From Chloroflexota bacterium (GTDB lineage: Bacteria; Chloroflexota; Limnocylindria; Limnocylindrales; CSP1-4), in NCBI GenBank assembly GCA_021787395.1, contig JAJYLZ010000005.1, positions 39,366-103,365 of the forward strand: DNA of 64,000 nt. The letters are read 5' to 3'. Shown in pieces: positions 18,665-28,855 of the stretch (position 1 is its first letter; every line of letters begins with the position of its first letter). The notes beneath the pieces are model-generated. The model had not been told where the DNA came from, searched no databases, and worked only from the letters and a program-made list of their open reading frames with translations. A program made the position numbers and the translations under genes.

Positions 18665-19387
18665 ATGCACTGGGCACGCCGCGCGGTCCGCTGGGCCCTT
18701 GAGGGGCTCCTGCTCGCCCTGATGCTCGGCATCCTCTCGCTGGCCGCGCTGGCCCACCTGCTACCGGCCACCGGTCATCCGGTGTTCGCCATCGGCAGCG
18801 GCTCGATGACGCCGACGATCCCGGTCGGATCGGTGGTGGTCCTCACTCCCGGGTCGAACGGGGTCCGGGTCGGTGACGTGGTCACGATGCGCCTGGATGA
18901 CGGGGCGGTCTTCAGCCACCGCGTGGTGCGGCTGGCCGCCCTCAACGGCGCCCCGTACATCGGGACCAAGGGCGACGCGAACCGGACGGCCGACCCCGCT
19001 CTGACCCCCCTGAGCCACGTGCTCGGGCGGGTGGTGCTCGTGATCCCCGCGGCCGGGTACCTGATGGCCGGGCTGGGCAGCCCCCTCGGGGCCGCCACCG
19101 TGCTGCTGGCCGCGCTCACGCTGTTCGCGGCGCTGTGGTTCCTCGACGACGAGGCGGACGAGCGTGCGCCGCAGCGTGCGTCAGGGCCCGGGGAGCCGAG
19201 CGGGGCGAGCGCCGCAAGACCTTCCACCCAGCCGACGGACCCGCGGCTGTTCGCGAACTGCGCGCCTCCCGCGATGCCGTCGCCTCCGGCGATGTCGTCA
19301 ACGACGCTGCCCGATCGGTCGGCCCAGCCCGCCCCGGCGATCGCAATCCGCGCCCGGACGGGTCTCGGCAGTGCGCTCGCCCGGTAG
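18665..19387 (+). CDS. SipW-type signal peptidase I
   Basis: GHPVFAIGSGSMTPTIPVGSVVVLTPG...GDVVTMRLDDGAVFSHRVVRL...YIGTKGDANRTADP. Confidence 0.85.
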   Translation: MHWARRAVRWALEGLLLALMLGILSLAALAHLLPATGHPVFAIGSGSMTPTIPVGSVVVLTPGSNGVRVGDVVTMRLDDGAVFSHRVVRLAALNGAPYIGTKGDANRTADPALTPLSHVLGRVVLVIPAAGYLMAGLGSPLGAATVLLAALTLFAALWFLDDEADERAPQRASGPGEPSGASAARPSTQPTDPRLFANCAPPAMPSPPAMSSTTLPDRSAQPAPAIAIRARTGLGSALAR

Positions 19388-20459
19388 CCGCGCCGCCCTC
19401 GTCCTGGCGCTGGCCCTCGGCGCGGGCGTTCTGGCCGGGACGGGGGTGCCCGCCAGCCTCGCCGTCCTGGCCGCGACCACGACGGCGGGTGGCAACACGA
19501 TCGGGAGCGGGCGGCTGCTGCCCGCGACGAACTTCACGGCGAGCGCGGTGACATCCATCGGCGCCACCCTCCGCTGGACCCTGCCGACTGAGCCGCCCGG
19601 CACCACGATCACCAACTGGACGATCACGCAGTCGCCCGCCGCCGGCTCCGGGTGCGGAGGGAGCCAGCCGGCGAACCCGTGCTCGGTGACGGGACTCGCG
19701 CCCTCGACCAGCTACGGGTGGACCCTCACCTACCTCTCCGGAGCCTGGCTCGCGCAGGCCACGGTGTCGGCCACGACGAAGGCGGTCGCCGCCGCCGGCT
19801 CCTTCGCCGGGATCTCCGCGCCGACGATCGTCGCGAGCTCCCAGAACAACGTCGTGGTCAACTACCCCGCCGGCACCGCTCCGGGCGATCTGCTGCTGCT
19901 GGTGGTCGCGAACAACGCCCAGCAGCACGCGGACTTCGGCGCCTCGGGCAACTCGACCGGCTGGAGCGCCGTCGCCAGCAATTCGGGCTACCCGCCGAAC
20001 CAGAACGGCAGCGTGGGGCAGCAGGAGCTGCTGGTGTTCTGGCACGTGGCGGGGTCCGAGACCTCGGCCAGCCTGCGGATCCACACGAGCTCAGGCGGCG
20101 CGGCTGCCTGGGTGCTCGACTACAAGAACGTCCCCAGCCCGGCGATCAACGGCACGACCGCGTTCGGGACGGTGGCGAGCGCGACGACGCTCACCCCGGG
20201 GACCTTCTCGACGACGTCGCCCAACGCGCTGGTGGTCTCCTTCGCGGCGATCACCACGAGCGGGTCGCCCCTGGCGCCCTCGCTGTCCAGCGCGAACGGG
20301 TTCACCACGAGGGTCGCGACGACTGCCTCGCCGGGCAGCCGGCAGATCGGGCTGAGCGTGGCCGACGAGGCGGTCGCGGCTGCGGGGGCGGTGGCGTCGC
20401 CGGTCTGGTCCGAGGCGGGCGCCAGTCAGTGGATCTGGATCACCGTCGCGTTCACCTGA
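19371..20459 (+). CDS. Exported fibronectin-III-like surface protein
   Basis: GTG start overlapping sipW end; signal-like ALVLALALGAGVLAGTGVPASLA; FN3-like ATNFTASAVTSIGATLRWTLPTEPPGTTITNWTI. Confidence 0.65.
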   Translation: MRSPGSRAALVLALALGAGVLAGTGVPASLAVLAATTTAGGNTIGSGRLLPATNFTASAVTSIGATLRWTLPTEPPGTTITNWTITQSPAAGSGCGGSQPANPCSVTGLAPSTSYGWTLTYLSGAWLAQATVSATTKAVAAAGSFAGISAPTIVASSQNNVVVNYPAGTAPGDLLLLVVANNAQQHADFGASGNSTGWSAVASNSGYPPNQNGSVGQQELLVFWHVAGSETSASLRIHTSSGGAAAWVLDYKNVPSPAINGTTAFGTVASATTLTPGTFSTTSPNALVVSFAAITTSGSPLAPSLSSANGFTTRVATTASPGSRQIGLSVADEAVAAAGAVASPVWSEAGASQWIWITVAFT

Positions 20460-20499
20460 CCACGGCCATGGGGCGGGTCGAACGTGCTACGGTCCCCCG

Positions 20500-20574
20500 G
20501 GGCCCGTAGCTCAGCGGTAGAGCAGGGGACTTTTAATCCCTTGGTCCTGGGTTCGAATCCCAGCGGGCTCACCA
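20500..20574 (+). tRNA. tRNA-Lys (anticodon TTT)
   Basis: GGGCCCGTAGCTCAGCGGTAGAGCAGGGGACTTTTAATCCCTTGGTCCTGGGTTCGAATCCCAGCGGGCTCACCA; cloverleaf by eye. Confidence 0.96.
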
Positions 20575-20846
20575 GCCGGGGCGGTCGTGCGCCTCTTGCC
20601 GCCGACGACTGAACGATGCGGTCGCCGCACGGTCCATGCGGGCGGAGAGTCGTCTGGGCGGTGTCGACGCCGGAAGCGGCGTGTGGGCGCACCATCGATG
20701 CTGCGGACGGCTCGACAGTGCGGTGAGCGCATCGTGGATCCGCTCGCTGCATAGGGGCGCCGCCGAGGGAACGCTGCCGCCGGGGTGCTCCGACGCGCCG
20801 CGACGCTGCCGCCTCAAGGCCGCGGCGGGCCAGCGATGACCGTCGC

Positions 20847-21668
20847 TCAGCGCGCCTCCACCGAGCGCTTCGAGAGGCCGAGGAAGAAGCCCTCGATCGC
20901 GGTCCGCGGGGCGTCGTCCGGCTTGGCGGCGGCGCCGAGGGTGACGAACAGCGGCGCGAAGTGCTCCACGGTCGGGTGGGCGAAGGGCATGCCCGGCGCC
21001 TTCTCGCGGAAGGCGAACAGGGTGTCCAGGTCGCCGCGCGCGAGCGCCTCGGCCGCCCACGCGTCGAAGTCGCGCGACCACTGCGGCGCGCCCGGGCGCC
21101 CGTCCCAGTACTCCGCGATGAACGGCAGGCCGTGGGTCATGAACCCGGAGCCGATGACGAGCACGCCCTCGTCGCGCAGCGGCGCGAGCCGCCGGCCCAC
21201 GTCGAACAGGTGCTCTGGGTCCAGGTCCGGCATCGACATCTGGAGCACCGGGATGTCGGCGTCGGGGTACATCGCCATGAGCGGCACCCAGGCGCCGTGG
21301 TCCAGGCCCCGGTTCTCGCGGTCCAGGATGGGCTCGCTCGCGGGCATCAGCGCCCTGACCGAGGCAGCCAGCTCGGGTGCGCCCGGCGCCGGGTACTGCA
21401 GGTCGTAGTAGCGCTGCGGGAAGCCGTAGAAGTCGTAGACGAGCGGGACGGTCCGCGTGGCGCCCAGCGCCGTCGGCGCGGTCTGCCAGTGGGCGCTCAC
21501 GATCAGAACGGCCTTGGGCCGGGGCAGCTCGGCGGCCCAGGCGGCGAGTTCGCGCATCCAGAGCCGGTCGTCGAGGAGCGGCGGCGCGCCGTGGCCCAGG
21601 TACAGGGCGGGGAGCGGTCCCGACGCCTGGATAGCGGCGGGGCTGGGGGCGGGGCGCGGGTCGGTCAT
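20847..21668 (-). CDS. Class III extradiol dioxygenase (DODA/YgiD-like)
   Basis: PALYLGHGAPPLLDD...LIVSAHWQTAPTALG...YDFYGFPQRYYDLQYPAPG...ENRGLDHGAWVPLMAMYPDADIPVLQMS. Confidence 0.92.
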   Translation of the reverse strand: MTDPRPAPSPAAIQASGPLPALYLGHGAPPLLDDRLWMRELAAWAAELPRPKAVLIVSAHWQTAPTALGATRTVPLVYDFYGFPQRYYDLQYPAPGAPELAASVRALMPASEPILDRENRGLDHGAWVPLMAMYPDADIPVLQMSMPDLDPEHLFDVGRRLAPLRDEGVLVIGSGFMTHGLPFIAEYWDGRPGAPQWSRDFDAWAAEALARGDLDTLFAFREKAPGMPFAHPTVEHFAPLFVTLGAAAKPDDAPRTAIEGFFLGLSKRSVEAR

Positions 21669-21916
21669 CGGGTCTCGGCTCGTGGGGCGTGGGACGTCAC
21701 CGCGAACGGTAGGCGCAATTAGTGGACTGCGCAACTACCTGCTCCTGAGCGAGGGACGCCGAGGACAGCTCGGCCGCTCCGGGCGGCTCAGCGGCAGCGC
21801 GGCCCAGCAGCGAGGGGGATCTGGGCCGGCGCCGAGATCCCCGATGTGGGGCGCAGCGCCGACTCGCGGCCCCGTCGTCGAGAGTCCATCCCGGCACCGA
21901 CACCGCCGCCTTGTCG

Positions 21917-22091
21917 CGCCGCGTCCCGACGCCCATTCCTGCGGGGCATCACTCTCGGGCCGAGACCGTCAGCGACCGCCTCTCGGGCGCACGTCGATGC
22001 CTCTGGAGAATGGCACCGGCTCGTAAGGGCCCCGCTTCGGGGCCCGGGGGCGGAAGTGATGCCCAACGGGAATGGGCATCGGGACGCGGCG
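21917..22091. repeat. Imperfect ~45-bp inverted repeat flanking ~80 bp, followed by tandem GCGGGCGAATGGGCGYGGCG units
   Basis: CGCCGCGTCCCGACGCCCATTCCTGCGGGGCATCACT (21917-) versus reverse complement of 22041-22091. Confidence 0.65.
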
Positions 22092-22189
22092 GGCGAATGG
22101 GCGTGGCGTCAGCGCGTCGCCGCCGCGGGCGAATGGGCGCGGCGCCGCCGCGGGCGAATGGGCGCGGCGCCGCCACGGTTCCCCGGCGG

Positions 22190-23437
22190 TCAGCGGCGGA
22201 GGCGGCCCAGCAGCGATCGCGGCTTCGCAGGCCCAAGCAGCCGCGCGGCCAGCGCCGACGCCAGCGCCGCGTACTCGCCCGGCTCGTTGTAGCGCTGCGC
22301 CGAGATCCGCACCAGCACGGCCGACGGCCCGGCCCCCGGCGCGAGCGCGGCCGGCACCGGGAACAGCACGATCGGCACCTCGATCCCCTCCTCGTCGAAC
22401 AGTTGGTCGTGGAGCCGCCGGGCGGCCTCCGGCGTCGGCGCGAGACCGGGGAGCGCGACCGCGGCCATCGCCCCGAGCATCGAGTCCGGGGCGGGCGGCT
22501 CCACCCCCAGCGCGGCGCAGATGCGGTCTCGGCCGGCGCGGGCCATCGCCGCGTTGTCCGCCATGAGGCCCGTCCAGCCGTCGGGGTGCAGCGCGCCGAC
22601 GAACCGGATCGCCGCCGACAGCGACAGGTAGGGCGAGTAGTCCACGGTCCCGGTCCAGTCGAACAGCCGGCGGTAGCGCGGCCGGTCGGCCCGCTGGTCG
22701 TTGAACCCGTGCGACACCACCAGCGGGACGAGGCGATCGCGCTTGTCCGCCCGGGCGTGGAGGACGGCCGCGCCCTTCGGCGCGCACAGCCACTTGTGGC
22801 CGTTGCCGGTCCACCATGCCGCGCCGATCGCGGCGAGGTCCACGGGCACCATCCCGGGCGCGTGGGCCCCGTCGACCAGCGTGTCCACGCCGCGCCGGTC
22901 GAGCTCGCGGACCAGGGCGGCGACCGGGAGCACCAGGGCCGTGGGCGAGGTCACCTGGCTGACCAGCGCCAGCCGGGTCCGCGGCGTCACGGCCTCGAGG
23001 TACGCCTCCACGGCCTGGGCGGGGTCGTGGATCGGGAACGGGATGCGGCACAGCACGACGCGCGCGCCGTCGCGCTCGGCCGCCGCGCGCAGTGCGTTGA
23101 GCGTGGCGTTGTACTCGTGGTCGCCGGCCAGGAGCTCGTCGCCGGGCGCGAACCGCAGGGACGCCAGGACGGTCGACACGCCGGTGGTGGCGTTGGGGAC
23201 GAACGCGATGCCGTCGGGGTCGCCGTTGAGGAACTCGGCCACCTCGGCGCGGACGGCGTCGAGCAGCGGCTCCAGCTCGCGGTCCAGGAAGCGGACGGGC
23301 TCCGCCTCCATGCGGTCCCGCCAGGCCCGCTGCGCCTCCAGCACCGGCACGGGGCAGGCGCCGAAGGACCCGTGGTTCAGGAACGAGACCTTGGGGTCCA
23401 GGTTCCACGGCGAGCGGTCGAACGTGCGGCGGGCCAC
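22190..23437 (-). CDS. Class V aminotransferase (isopenicillin-N epimerase-like)
   Basis: FLNHGSFGACPVPVLEAQRAWRDRMEAEPVRFL...LVDGAHAPGMVPVDLAAIGAAWWTGNGHKWLCAPKGAAVLH. Confidence 0.9.
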   Translation of the reverse strand: MARRTFDRSPWNLDPKVSFLNHGSFGACPVPVLEAQRAWRDRMEAEPVRFLDRELEPLLDAVRAEVAEFLNGDPDGIAFVPNATTGVSTVLASLRFAPGDELLAGDHEYNATLNALRAAAERDGARVVLCRIPFPIHDPAQAVEAYLEAVTPRTRLALVSQVTSPTALVLPVAALVRELDRRGVDTLVDGAHAPGMVPVDLAAIGAAWWTGNGHKWLCAPKGAAVLHARADKRDRLVPLVVSHGFNDQRADRPRYRRLFDWTGTVDYSPYLSLSAAIRFVGALHPDGWTGLMADNAAMARAGRDRICAALGVEPPAPDSMLGAMAAVALPGLAPTPEAARRLHDQLFDEEGIEVPIVLFPVPAALAPGAGPSAVLVRISAQRYNEPGEYAALASALAARLLGPAKPRSLLGRLRR

Positions 23438-23710
23438 GCCCCGACGATAGACCAAGCGTCGCGGCGAAACCCGGCGGCGACGCATCGGGCGGAGTCGCCC
23501 GTCAGGGGATGCTTCCGCGCCCAACCCGGCCGTTCGTCGCGTCCTGGGGGAGGTTCCGACCGGTCGCACCGCCGTCTGGCCGCCGATCCCGTCGAGTCTT
23601 CCCCCGCCCGGGGACGAAGTGACGCCGCGGCACCGATCGCGTCCCCCAGGAGGGGACGTCGGGCGGCGTCGTCGCCATCTGGCCCCGGGACCCGGTCCGA
23701 GGTTGCGGAC

Positions 23711-24091
23711 TCAGCGGTACTCGACCGGCGGCTTGCGCCCGTGGCGCTTGGGGGCCGGCTCAGCCGGGGGCTCCCCCGCGCCCGGCCCGCTCGACGGCGT
23801 GACGTTGATCACCGGCCGCGCGGGTGCTGGCCGTCGCGCCCCGAGCAGTCGCCCCGCGCGCTCGAGCCGCGCCTGCCCGGCCGCGTACGGCAGGGCGTAC
23901 AGCACCACCAGGACCGGCAGCAGGTACCTCGACCCTGCCCCGACGTCCACCCCCATCACGATCAGCGCGACGTACACCGCCCATGCGGTGAACAGCGCGC
24001 CCGAGGTCCAGCCCGCCTGGTGCAGCCGCCGCACCGGCAGCGTCGCCAGGAGCGAGGACAGGAGAAGGGTCAGGAGCAGGGCGGGGCTCAT
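23711..24091 (-). CDS. Small predicted membrane protein, unknown function
   Basis: ATG start 9 nt after TATGAT; several hydrophobic segments. Confidence 0.55.
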   Translation of the reverse strand: MSPALLLTLLLSSLLATLPVRRLHQAGWTSGALFTAWAVYVALIVMGVDVGAGSRYLLPVLVVLYALPYAAGQARLERAGRLLGARRPAPARPVINVTPSSGPGAGEPPAEPAPKRHGRKPPVEYR

Positions 24092-24196
24092 GTCCGGGGC
24101 ATCATAGGGCGCCCGGCCGGTCGCGAGCCGCGGACCGGCACTCGGCACGGCGCGCTGGCTCGGCTAGGATGGCTGCCCGCCCAAGAGGTCGCTCCG

Positions 24197-25510
24197 GTGT
24201 CATCCCGTCTCGCCGCATGGCTCGCGCGCTGGAGCCTCGTGCTCCCGCTGCTGGCGGCGGAGGGGGTCATCGCGCTCGGGTTCGGCGCGATCCTGCCGAT
24301 CCTCACGATCTTCTACACGCAGCACGGCGTCGACCTGCCCGAGCTGGGCATCGTGGTGGCGGCCTGGCCGGCAGCCCGGCTGTTCAGCGAGCCGCTGTTC
24401 GGGCGCCTGGCGGACCGCGTGTCGCGCAAGTGGATGATGGTCGTGGCGCTGGGCGTCTCGGCGGTCGCGGTGACGCTGCCCGTGGCGGTCAGCGGGCCGG
24501 TGGCGTTCATCGTCCTGCGCGCCCTCGCCGGCCTCGCCGCCGCGGCCTACGACCCCGCCGCGCGCGGCTACCTGATGGACGTCAACCCGCCCGAGCGCCA
24601 CGGCGAGACGTTCGGCCTGTACGGCTCCGCCCAGATGGGCGGCTTCATGGTCGGCCCCGCGGTGGGCGGCGTCGCGGCCGCGATCACCGGCGAGCCGACG
24701 GTCGTGTTCTGGGTGTTCGGCCTCGCCTACGCCGTCTCGGCCGTCGTGGTCCTGGTGCGCGTCGCCGACCTGGGCCACACGGAGGCCCGCGCGCGGCTCC
24801 TCGCCCCCGTGGAGATCGCGCCGACCGCGGGTGCTGACGCGGGCGGTGCGGCGAGCCCGCCCGCCGAGTCCGCGATCGACGCGCCGCAGCCGGGCCGGCT
24901 GCTCAACCGGCTGCTCGTCGTCGCGCTGATCGTCAACATCGGCGCCTACCTCGCCAGCGGCACGTACGAGGTCATCTGGAGCGTGTACATGACGAGCCTC
25001 GGCGCGAGCTTCGCGCTGATCGGCGTGTCCTTCTTCACGTTCTCGCTGCCGGTGCTGGTCCTGTCGCCCTTCACCGGCCGGTTCGTGGACCGCGAGGGCG
25101 GCTTCCTCGCGCTGGTGCTCGGGGGCCTCGGGGTCGCCGTGTGCGGGCTCGCCTACCCCACGATCCCGAGCGTATGGTGGATGATCGGCCTGGGGCTGGT
25201 GGAGGGGACGGCCGCGGCGTTCTCGTCGCCCGCCCTGTACACGCTCGTGGCGCGGGCTGCGCCGGCCGGCCGGAGCTCCACCGCGCAGGGGCTGTTCGGG
25301 GCCGCCGGGACCAGCGGGACCATCGTCGCGTCGATCGCCGCCGGGGTCCTCGCGTCCGTCGACCTCCGGCTGCCGTTCGTGGCCATGGGACTCGCGATGC
25401 TGGTCATGCTGGCCGTCGGCGTCGGGATCGGCGGGCGCGTGCTGTGGGACGTCCTCCAGCCGAGCCACGTGCAGCGCGCGGCCGGGGCGCGCCGGGAGCC
25501 GGCTGCGTGA
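24197..25510 (+). CDS. MFS transporter
   Basis: GFGAILPILTIFYTQHGVDLPELGIVVAAWPAARLFSEPLFGRLADRVSRKWMM. Confidence 0.88.
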   Translation: MSSRLAAWLARWSLVLPLLAAEGVIALGFGAILPILTIFYTQHGVDLPELGIVVAAWPAARLFSEPLFGRLADRVSRKWMMVVALGVSAVAVTLPVAVSGPVAFIVLRALAGLAAAAYDPAARGYLMDVNPPERHGETFGLYGSAQMGGFMVGPAVGGVAAAITGEPTVVFWVFGLAYAVSAVVVLVRVADLGHTEARARLLAPVEIAPTAGADAGGAASPPAESAIDAPQPGRLLNRLLVVALIVNIGAYLASGTYEVIWSVYMTSLGASFALIGVSFFTFSLPVLVLSPFTGRFVDREGGFLALVLGGLGVAVCGLAYPTIPSVWWMIGLGLVEGTAAAFSSPALYTLVARAAPAGRSSTAQGLFGAAGTSGTIVASIAAGVLASVDLRLPFVAMGLAMLVMLAVGVGIGGRVLWDVLQPSHVQRAAGARREPAA

Positions 25511-26364
25511 CCACCCGGCGGTGGCGCGAGGCGGTGGCCGGGGGCGTGATGCCCGCGCCGGTGGTGCTGGTGCTCGGCGGCTTCCTCACCTCGCCGCCGC
25601 TGTACAGGCCCCTCGCGCTCGACCTGCTCGACCGCGGCGCTGCCGACGTGGTGGTGGCCCGCGTGTGGACGATGGACTGGCTGCTGGCGGCCTGGCGCGG
25701 GCTGGGGCCCGTCCTGACGCGATCCGGCCGGGCGCTCCTCCGCGCCTCGGAGAGGTCCGAGACGGTCGCGCTGGGCGCGCCCGTCCTGGTGGTCGGCCAC
25801 TCCGCGGGCGGCGTCTCCGCCCGGCTGCTGACGTCGCCGGTCCCGTTCGCGGGCCGGACGCTGAACGCGTCGGGGCGGATCGGGGCGATTGTCACGCTCG
25901 GCACGCCGCACCTGGTCGCCGAGCCCTCGACAGGCCGGCTCTCGAGGGTTGACGAGAACGCGCGGTTCGCCAACGAGCACGTACCGGGGCCGTTCTTCGC
26001 GCCCACGACGGGCTACCTGTCCGTTGGCTCGAGGCGTCGAGCGGGGCGGCGCCACGGCACGCTCGGCGAGCGCCGTGCGTGGCGCGGGTACCACCTCATC
26101 ACCGGCTCAGAGGATCCCGTCATCGAGGGCGACGGGCTGATCCCGCTGGCCTCGGCCCTGCTGCCCGGCGCCACGTCCCTGGTGTTCGACGACGCCGCCC
26201 ACGGGCAGGGCGTCGGCCGCGACTGGTACGGCTCGCCGCAGTACGTCGACCGCTGGTGGCCACTCGCGCTCGCTGCCTGGCAGGGGGCGCTGGCGGCTCG
26301 AGTCGAACGCGGCGAGGGCGCCGCCCGCGGTGGTCCGGGCAGTCCCGCTGCTCCTGCCGGCTGA
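25507..26364 (+). CDS. Alpha/beta hydrolase (lipase-like)
   Basis: VVLVLGGFLTSPPLYRPLA...PVLVVGHSAGGVSARLL...VTLGTPH. Confidence 0.8.
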   Translation: MTTRRWREAVAGGVMPAPVVLVLGGFLTSPPLYRPLALDLLDRGAADVVVARVWTMDWLLAAWRGLGPVLTRSGRALLRASERSETVALGAPVLVVGHSAGGVSARLLTSPVPFAGRTLNASGRIGAIVTLGTPHLVAEPSTGRLSRVDENARFANEHVPGPFFAPTTGYLSVGSRRRAGRRHGTLGERRAWRGYHLITGSEDPVIEGDGLIPLASALLPGATSLVFDDAAHGQGVGRDWYGSPQYVDRWWPLALAAWQGALAARVERGEGAARGGPGSPAAPAG

Positions 26365-26562
26365 GGAGGGCGCCGGCGATCAGGCCCGCGCCTGCCGGGA
26401 CGCCTCACCGGACCGCGCGGCATGGCGTCTGGCAGTGCACCTCGCCGCCGGTGCCGTGCACCGCGGCGCCGGAGGTGGGAGCATCGGTCGGGCTGTGGGA
26501 GCATCTGCCTGGCGGTGGACGTGCCGGCCGCCGTCGGCCGGACGAGGGAGGCTGAGCGCGAG

Positions 26563-27330
26563 ATGTCGTACGCGGACGGGCTGCTCGTATCGGGCGAGAC
26601 CGTGCTCCGACGGGAGGAGCAGCACTGGATCCTGCCCTTCTACATCGCGGGCAGGTGGGTGGGGATCGCCTTCGCGGTGTTCGTCGTCAGCCTCCTCGTG
26701 AACTGGCTGCTGGTCCCGGCGGGCGGCGGCGGGTTCCTCGGCACGCTCGCCGGCCTCATCGGCGTCGTCCTCGCCCTGGTCACCGTCGTGACGCTGGTCA
26801 TCGCGCTCGTCGGCATCGGCTGGGCCGTGGCGAGGTGGAAGTCGCAGGAGTACGTGCTGACCAACCAGCGCGTCATCCACGTCCGCGGCGTGGTCAACAA
26901 GGAGTCGTCGGACAGCGTGCTCGAGACGCTCTCCGACGCCCAGATCGACGTTCCGCTGCTGGGCCGCTTGATGGGGTGGGGGAACCTGGTCCTGATGACC
27001 GCCAACGAGGCCGGCAACGCCCGGATGCTGGCGCTCCGCGACCCGGTGGCGTTCAAGAAGGCGGTGCTCGAGGCGAAGACCGCCCGCATGATCCAGCTGG
27101 GCGGCGCGGCAGCTGCGCCGAGCGCCCTGCCCGGGGCGGCGATCGCCCCCGCGCCGTCGGCCGCGCTGTCGGCGCCGAGGGCGGCGACCGGTGCGCCGAC
27201 CGCCCGCGTGGCGGCCTCGACGGAGGAGGTGGCGCGCGCGCTGACGGCGCTCGCGCGAATGCGAGACAGCGGCGCGATCACGGCTGACGAGTACGACGCC
27301 AAGAAGCGCGAGCTGCTGGAGCGGATCTGA
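26563..27330 (+). CDS. PH-domain (bPH2-like) membrane protein with C-terminal SHOCT motif
   Basis: SQEYVLTNQRVIHVRGVVNKESSDSVLETLSDAQIDVPLLGRLMGWGNLVL; C-term ALARMRDSGAITADEYDAKKRELLERI. Confidence 0.8.
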   Translation: MSYADGLLVSGETVLRREEQHWILPFYIAGRWVGIAFAVFVVSLLVNWLLVPAGGGGFLGTLAGLIGVVLALVTVVTLVIALVGIGWAVARWKSQEYVLTNQRVIHVRGVVNKESSDSVLETLSDAQIDVPLLGRLMGWGNLVLMTANEAGNARMLALRDPVAFKKAVLEAKTARMIQLGGAAAAPSALPGAAIAPAPSAALSAPRAATGAPTARVAASTEEVARALTALARMRDSGAITADEYDAKKRELLERI

Positions 27331-27570
27331 CCGCGCGGTGGCCCTGCGGTTCCGCGCCGGGATGAGCCGGCCGCGCCGTCGCCCGAAACGCCGCGCTCGG
27401 GCCCTCGGCCTGGATGCCCGGGCCCCGCGATGGCCCGTCCGTGCCGCGACGGAACCACCGGTCCTCCGGGCGGCCCGGATCGCGGGCGGCGCGGGCGGAT
27501 CGCGGGCGACTCGGGCGGCGCGGGCGGATCGCGGGCGGCGCGCGCGGCGCGCCAAGGCGCTCGGGCCGGC

Positions 27571-28855
27571 GATGACGTCAAGACTCTTGTGTGAATGCGG
27601 CGAGCGGGCGTGCCGCCAGGAGCCCGTTGAGGCGGAGCACCTGGCCGTACAGGATCCGGTCCGCTGACCGGCGGTCGCTGAGGGCGCCGATCGGGCGGAG
27701 CCGGCGCCGGAGCTCGCGGAACGCGCGCTCGATCAGGTTCGTGGTGCGCAGGCTGGCGCGGAGCCGCTCGGGCAGGGCGAAGACCGCGAGCAGGTCGTCG
27801 AGGTCGGCCTCGAGGCGCCGGACGAGCACGGGGTGCCGGCCGCGCCACGCCCGCGCCCAGCGCCAGTACGCGGCCACGGCGGCGCGCCGGCTCCGGGCCC
27901 GGTACACCGCGCGGAGGCCGCGGGCGCACTCGCGCCGCTCGGCGAGGGGGATGGCCTCGAGCAGGTTCCGCACGCGGTGCGTCCAGCACCGCTGGAGGCG
28001 GGCCCCGGGGAGGGCCTCGGCGACCGCGGCCGCGATCCCGCCCGCCCCGTCGGCGGCGACGAGCTCCACCGCGTCCGGGTCCAGGCCGCGGGCGACCGGG
28101 GACGAGAAGAGGCGCGACCACTCGGCCGCCGACTCCGACGCCGCCTGGCGGTAGTCGAGGAGCTCGCGCCGGCCGTCGGCCGCGACGCCGTACGCGGCGA
28201 GCACCGCCCGCCGGGCCGCGCGCCCGTGGCCGCCCCGGACCGAGACCCACAGCCCGTCGACGAGCAGGTATCGGGCGGGGAGCTCGACCGGCCGGCGGTG
28301 GAAGGCCGCGACCTGGGCGTCGAGCTGCGCCGCGAGCCGGCTGACGCTGGCGGCCGAGAGCGGCACGCCCGTGAGCTGCTCGGCGAGGGCGGCGGTCTCG
28401 CGCGTGGACATGCCGCGCATGAAGGCGCGCCGGAGGGCCGCGTCCACGGAGCCCGTCCGCCGTGCCGCCCGCCGCAGGAGGCTGGGCCGGTACGGCTCGA
28501 GCCGCCGGCGCGGGACGGCGAGGTCGGTGATCGCGCCCAGCTCGGTCACCAGGCGCCGGCGGTACACGCCGTTGCGGACGTCGAGCCGCAGGTGCGTGCG
28601 CTCGTAGGGCGCCGCCCGGAGCAGCGCGCCGAGCTCGTCCTCCATCGTCGCCTCCAGGACCGCCTTGACGGCCTCGAGGAGCTCGGGGCGGAGGTCGCCC
28701 CAGAGCGCGTCCTCGTCGCGGGCGTCGCGCCAGCGGTCGGCGTCCGTGCGGTCGGTCAGGCGGGCGGGTACCGTTGCCATCGGGCGTACTCCTCGGTGCT
28801 GGAATCACCTGGGTTGTACGCCCGCTCGATTCGAAAGCCCACAAGAGACGTTACG
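27571..28855 (-). mobile_element. IS256/Mutator-like insertion sequence
   Basis: IS256-type transposase; imperfect ends ACGTCAAGACTCTTGTG / CACAAGAGACGT; flanked by identical 16-bp GGCGCTCGGGCCGGCG. Confidence 0.8.
27578..28780 (-). CDS. IS256 family (Mutator) transposase
   Basis: LVTELGAITDLAVPRRR...MRGMSTRETAALAEQLTGVPLSAASVSRL...YLLVDGLWVSVR...QRCWTHRVRNLLEAIP...TTNLIERAFRELRRRLRPIG. Confidence 0.93.
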   Translation of the reverse strand: MATVPARLTDRTDADRWRDARDEDALWGDLRPELLEAVKAVLEATMEDELGALLRAAPYERTHLRLDVRNGVYRRRLVTELGAITDLAVPRRRLEPYRPSLLRRAARRTGSVDAALRRAFMRGMSTRETAALAEQLTGVPLSAASVSRLAAQLDAQVAAFHRRPVELPARYLLVDGLWVSVRGGHGRAARRAVLAAYGVAADGRRELLDYRQAASESAAEWSRLFSSPVARGLDPDAVELVAADGAGGIAAAVAEALPGARLQRCWTHRVRNLLEAIPLAERRECARGLRAVYRARSRRAAVAAYWRWARAWRGRHPVLVRRLEADLDDLLAVFALPERLRASLRTTNLIERAFRELRRRLRPIGALSDRRSADRILYGQVLRLNGLLAARPLAAFTQES

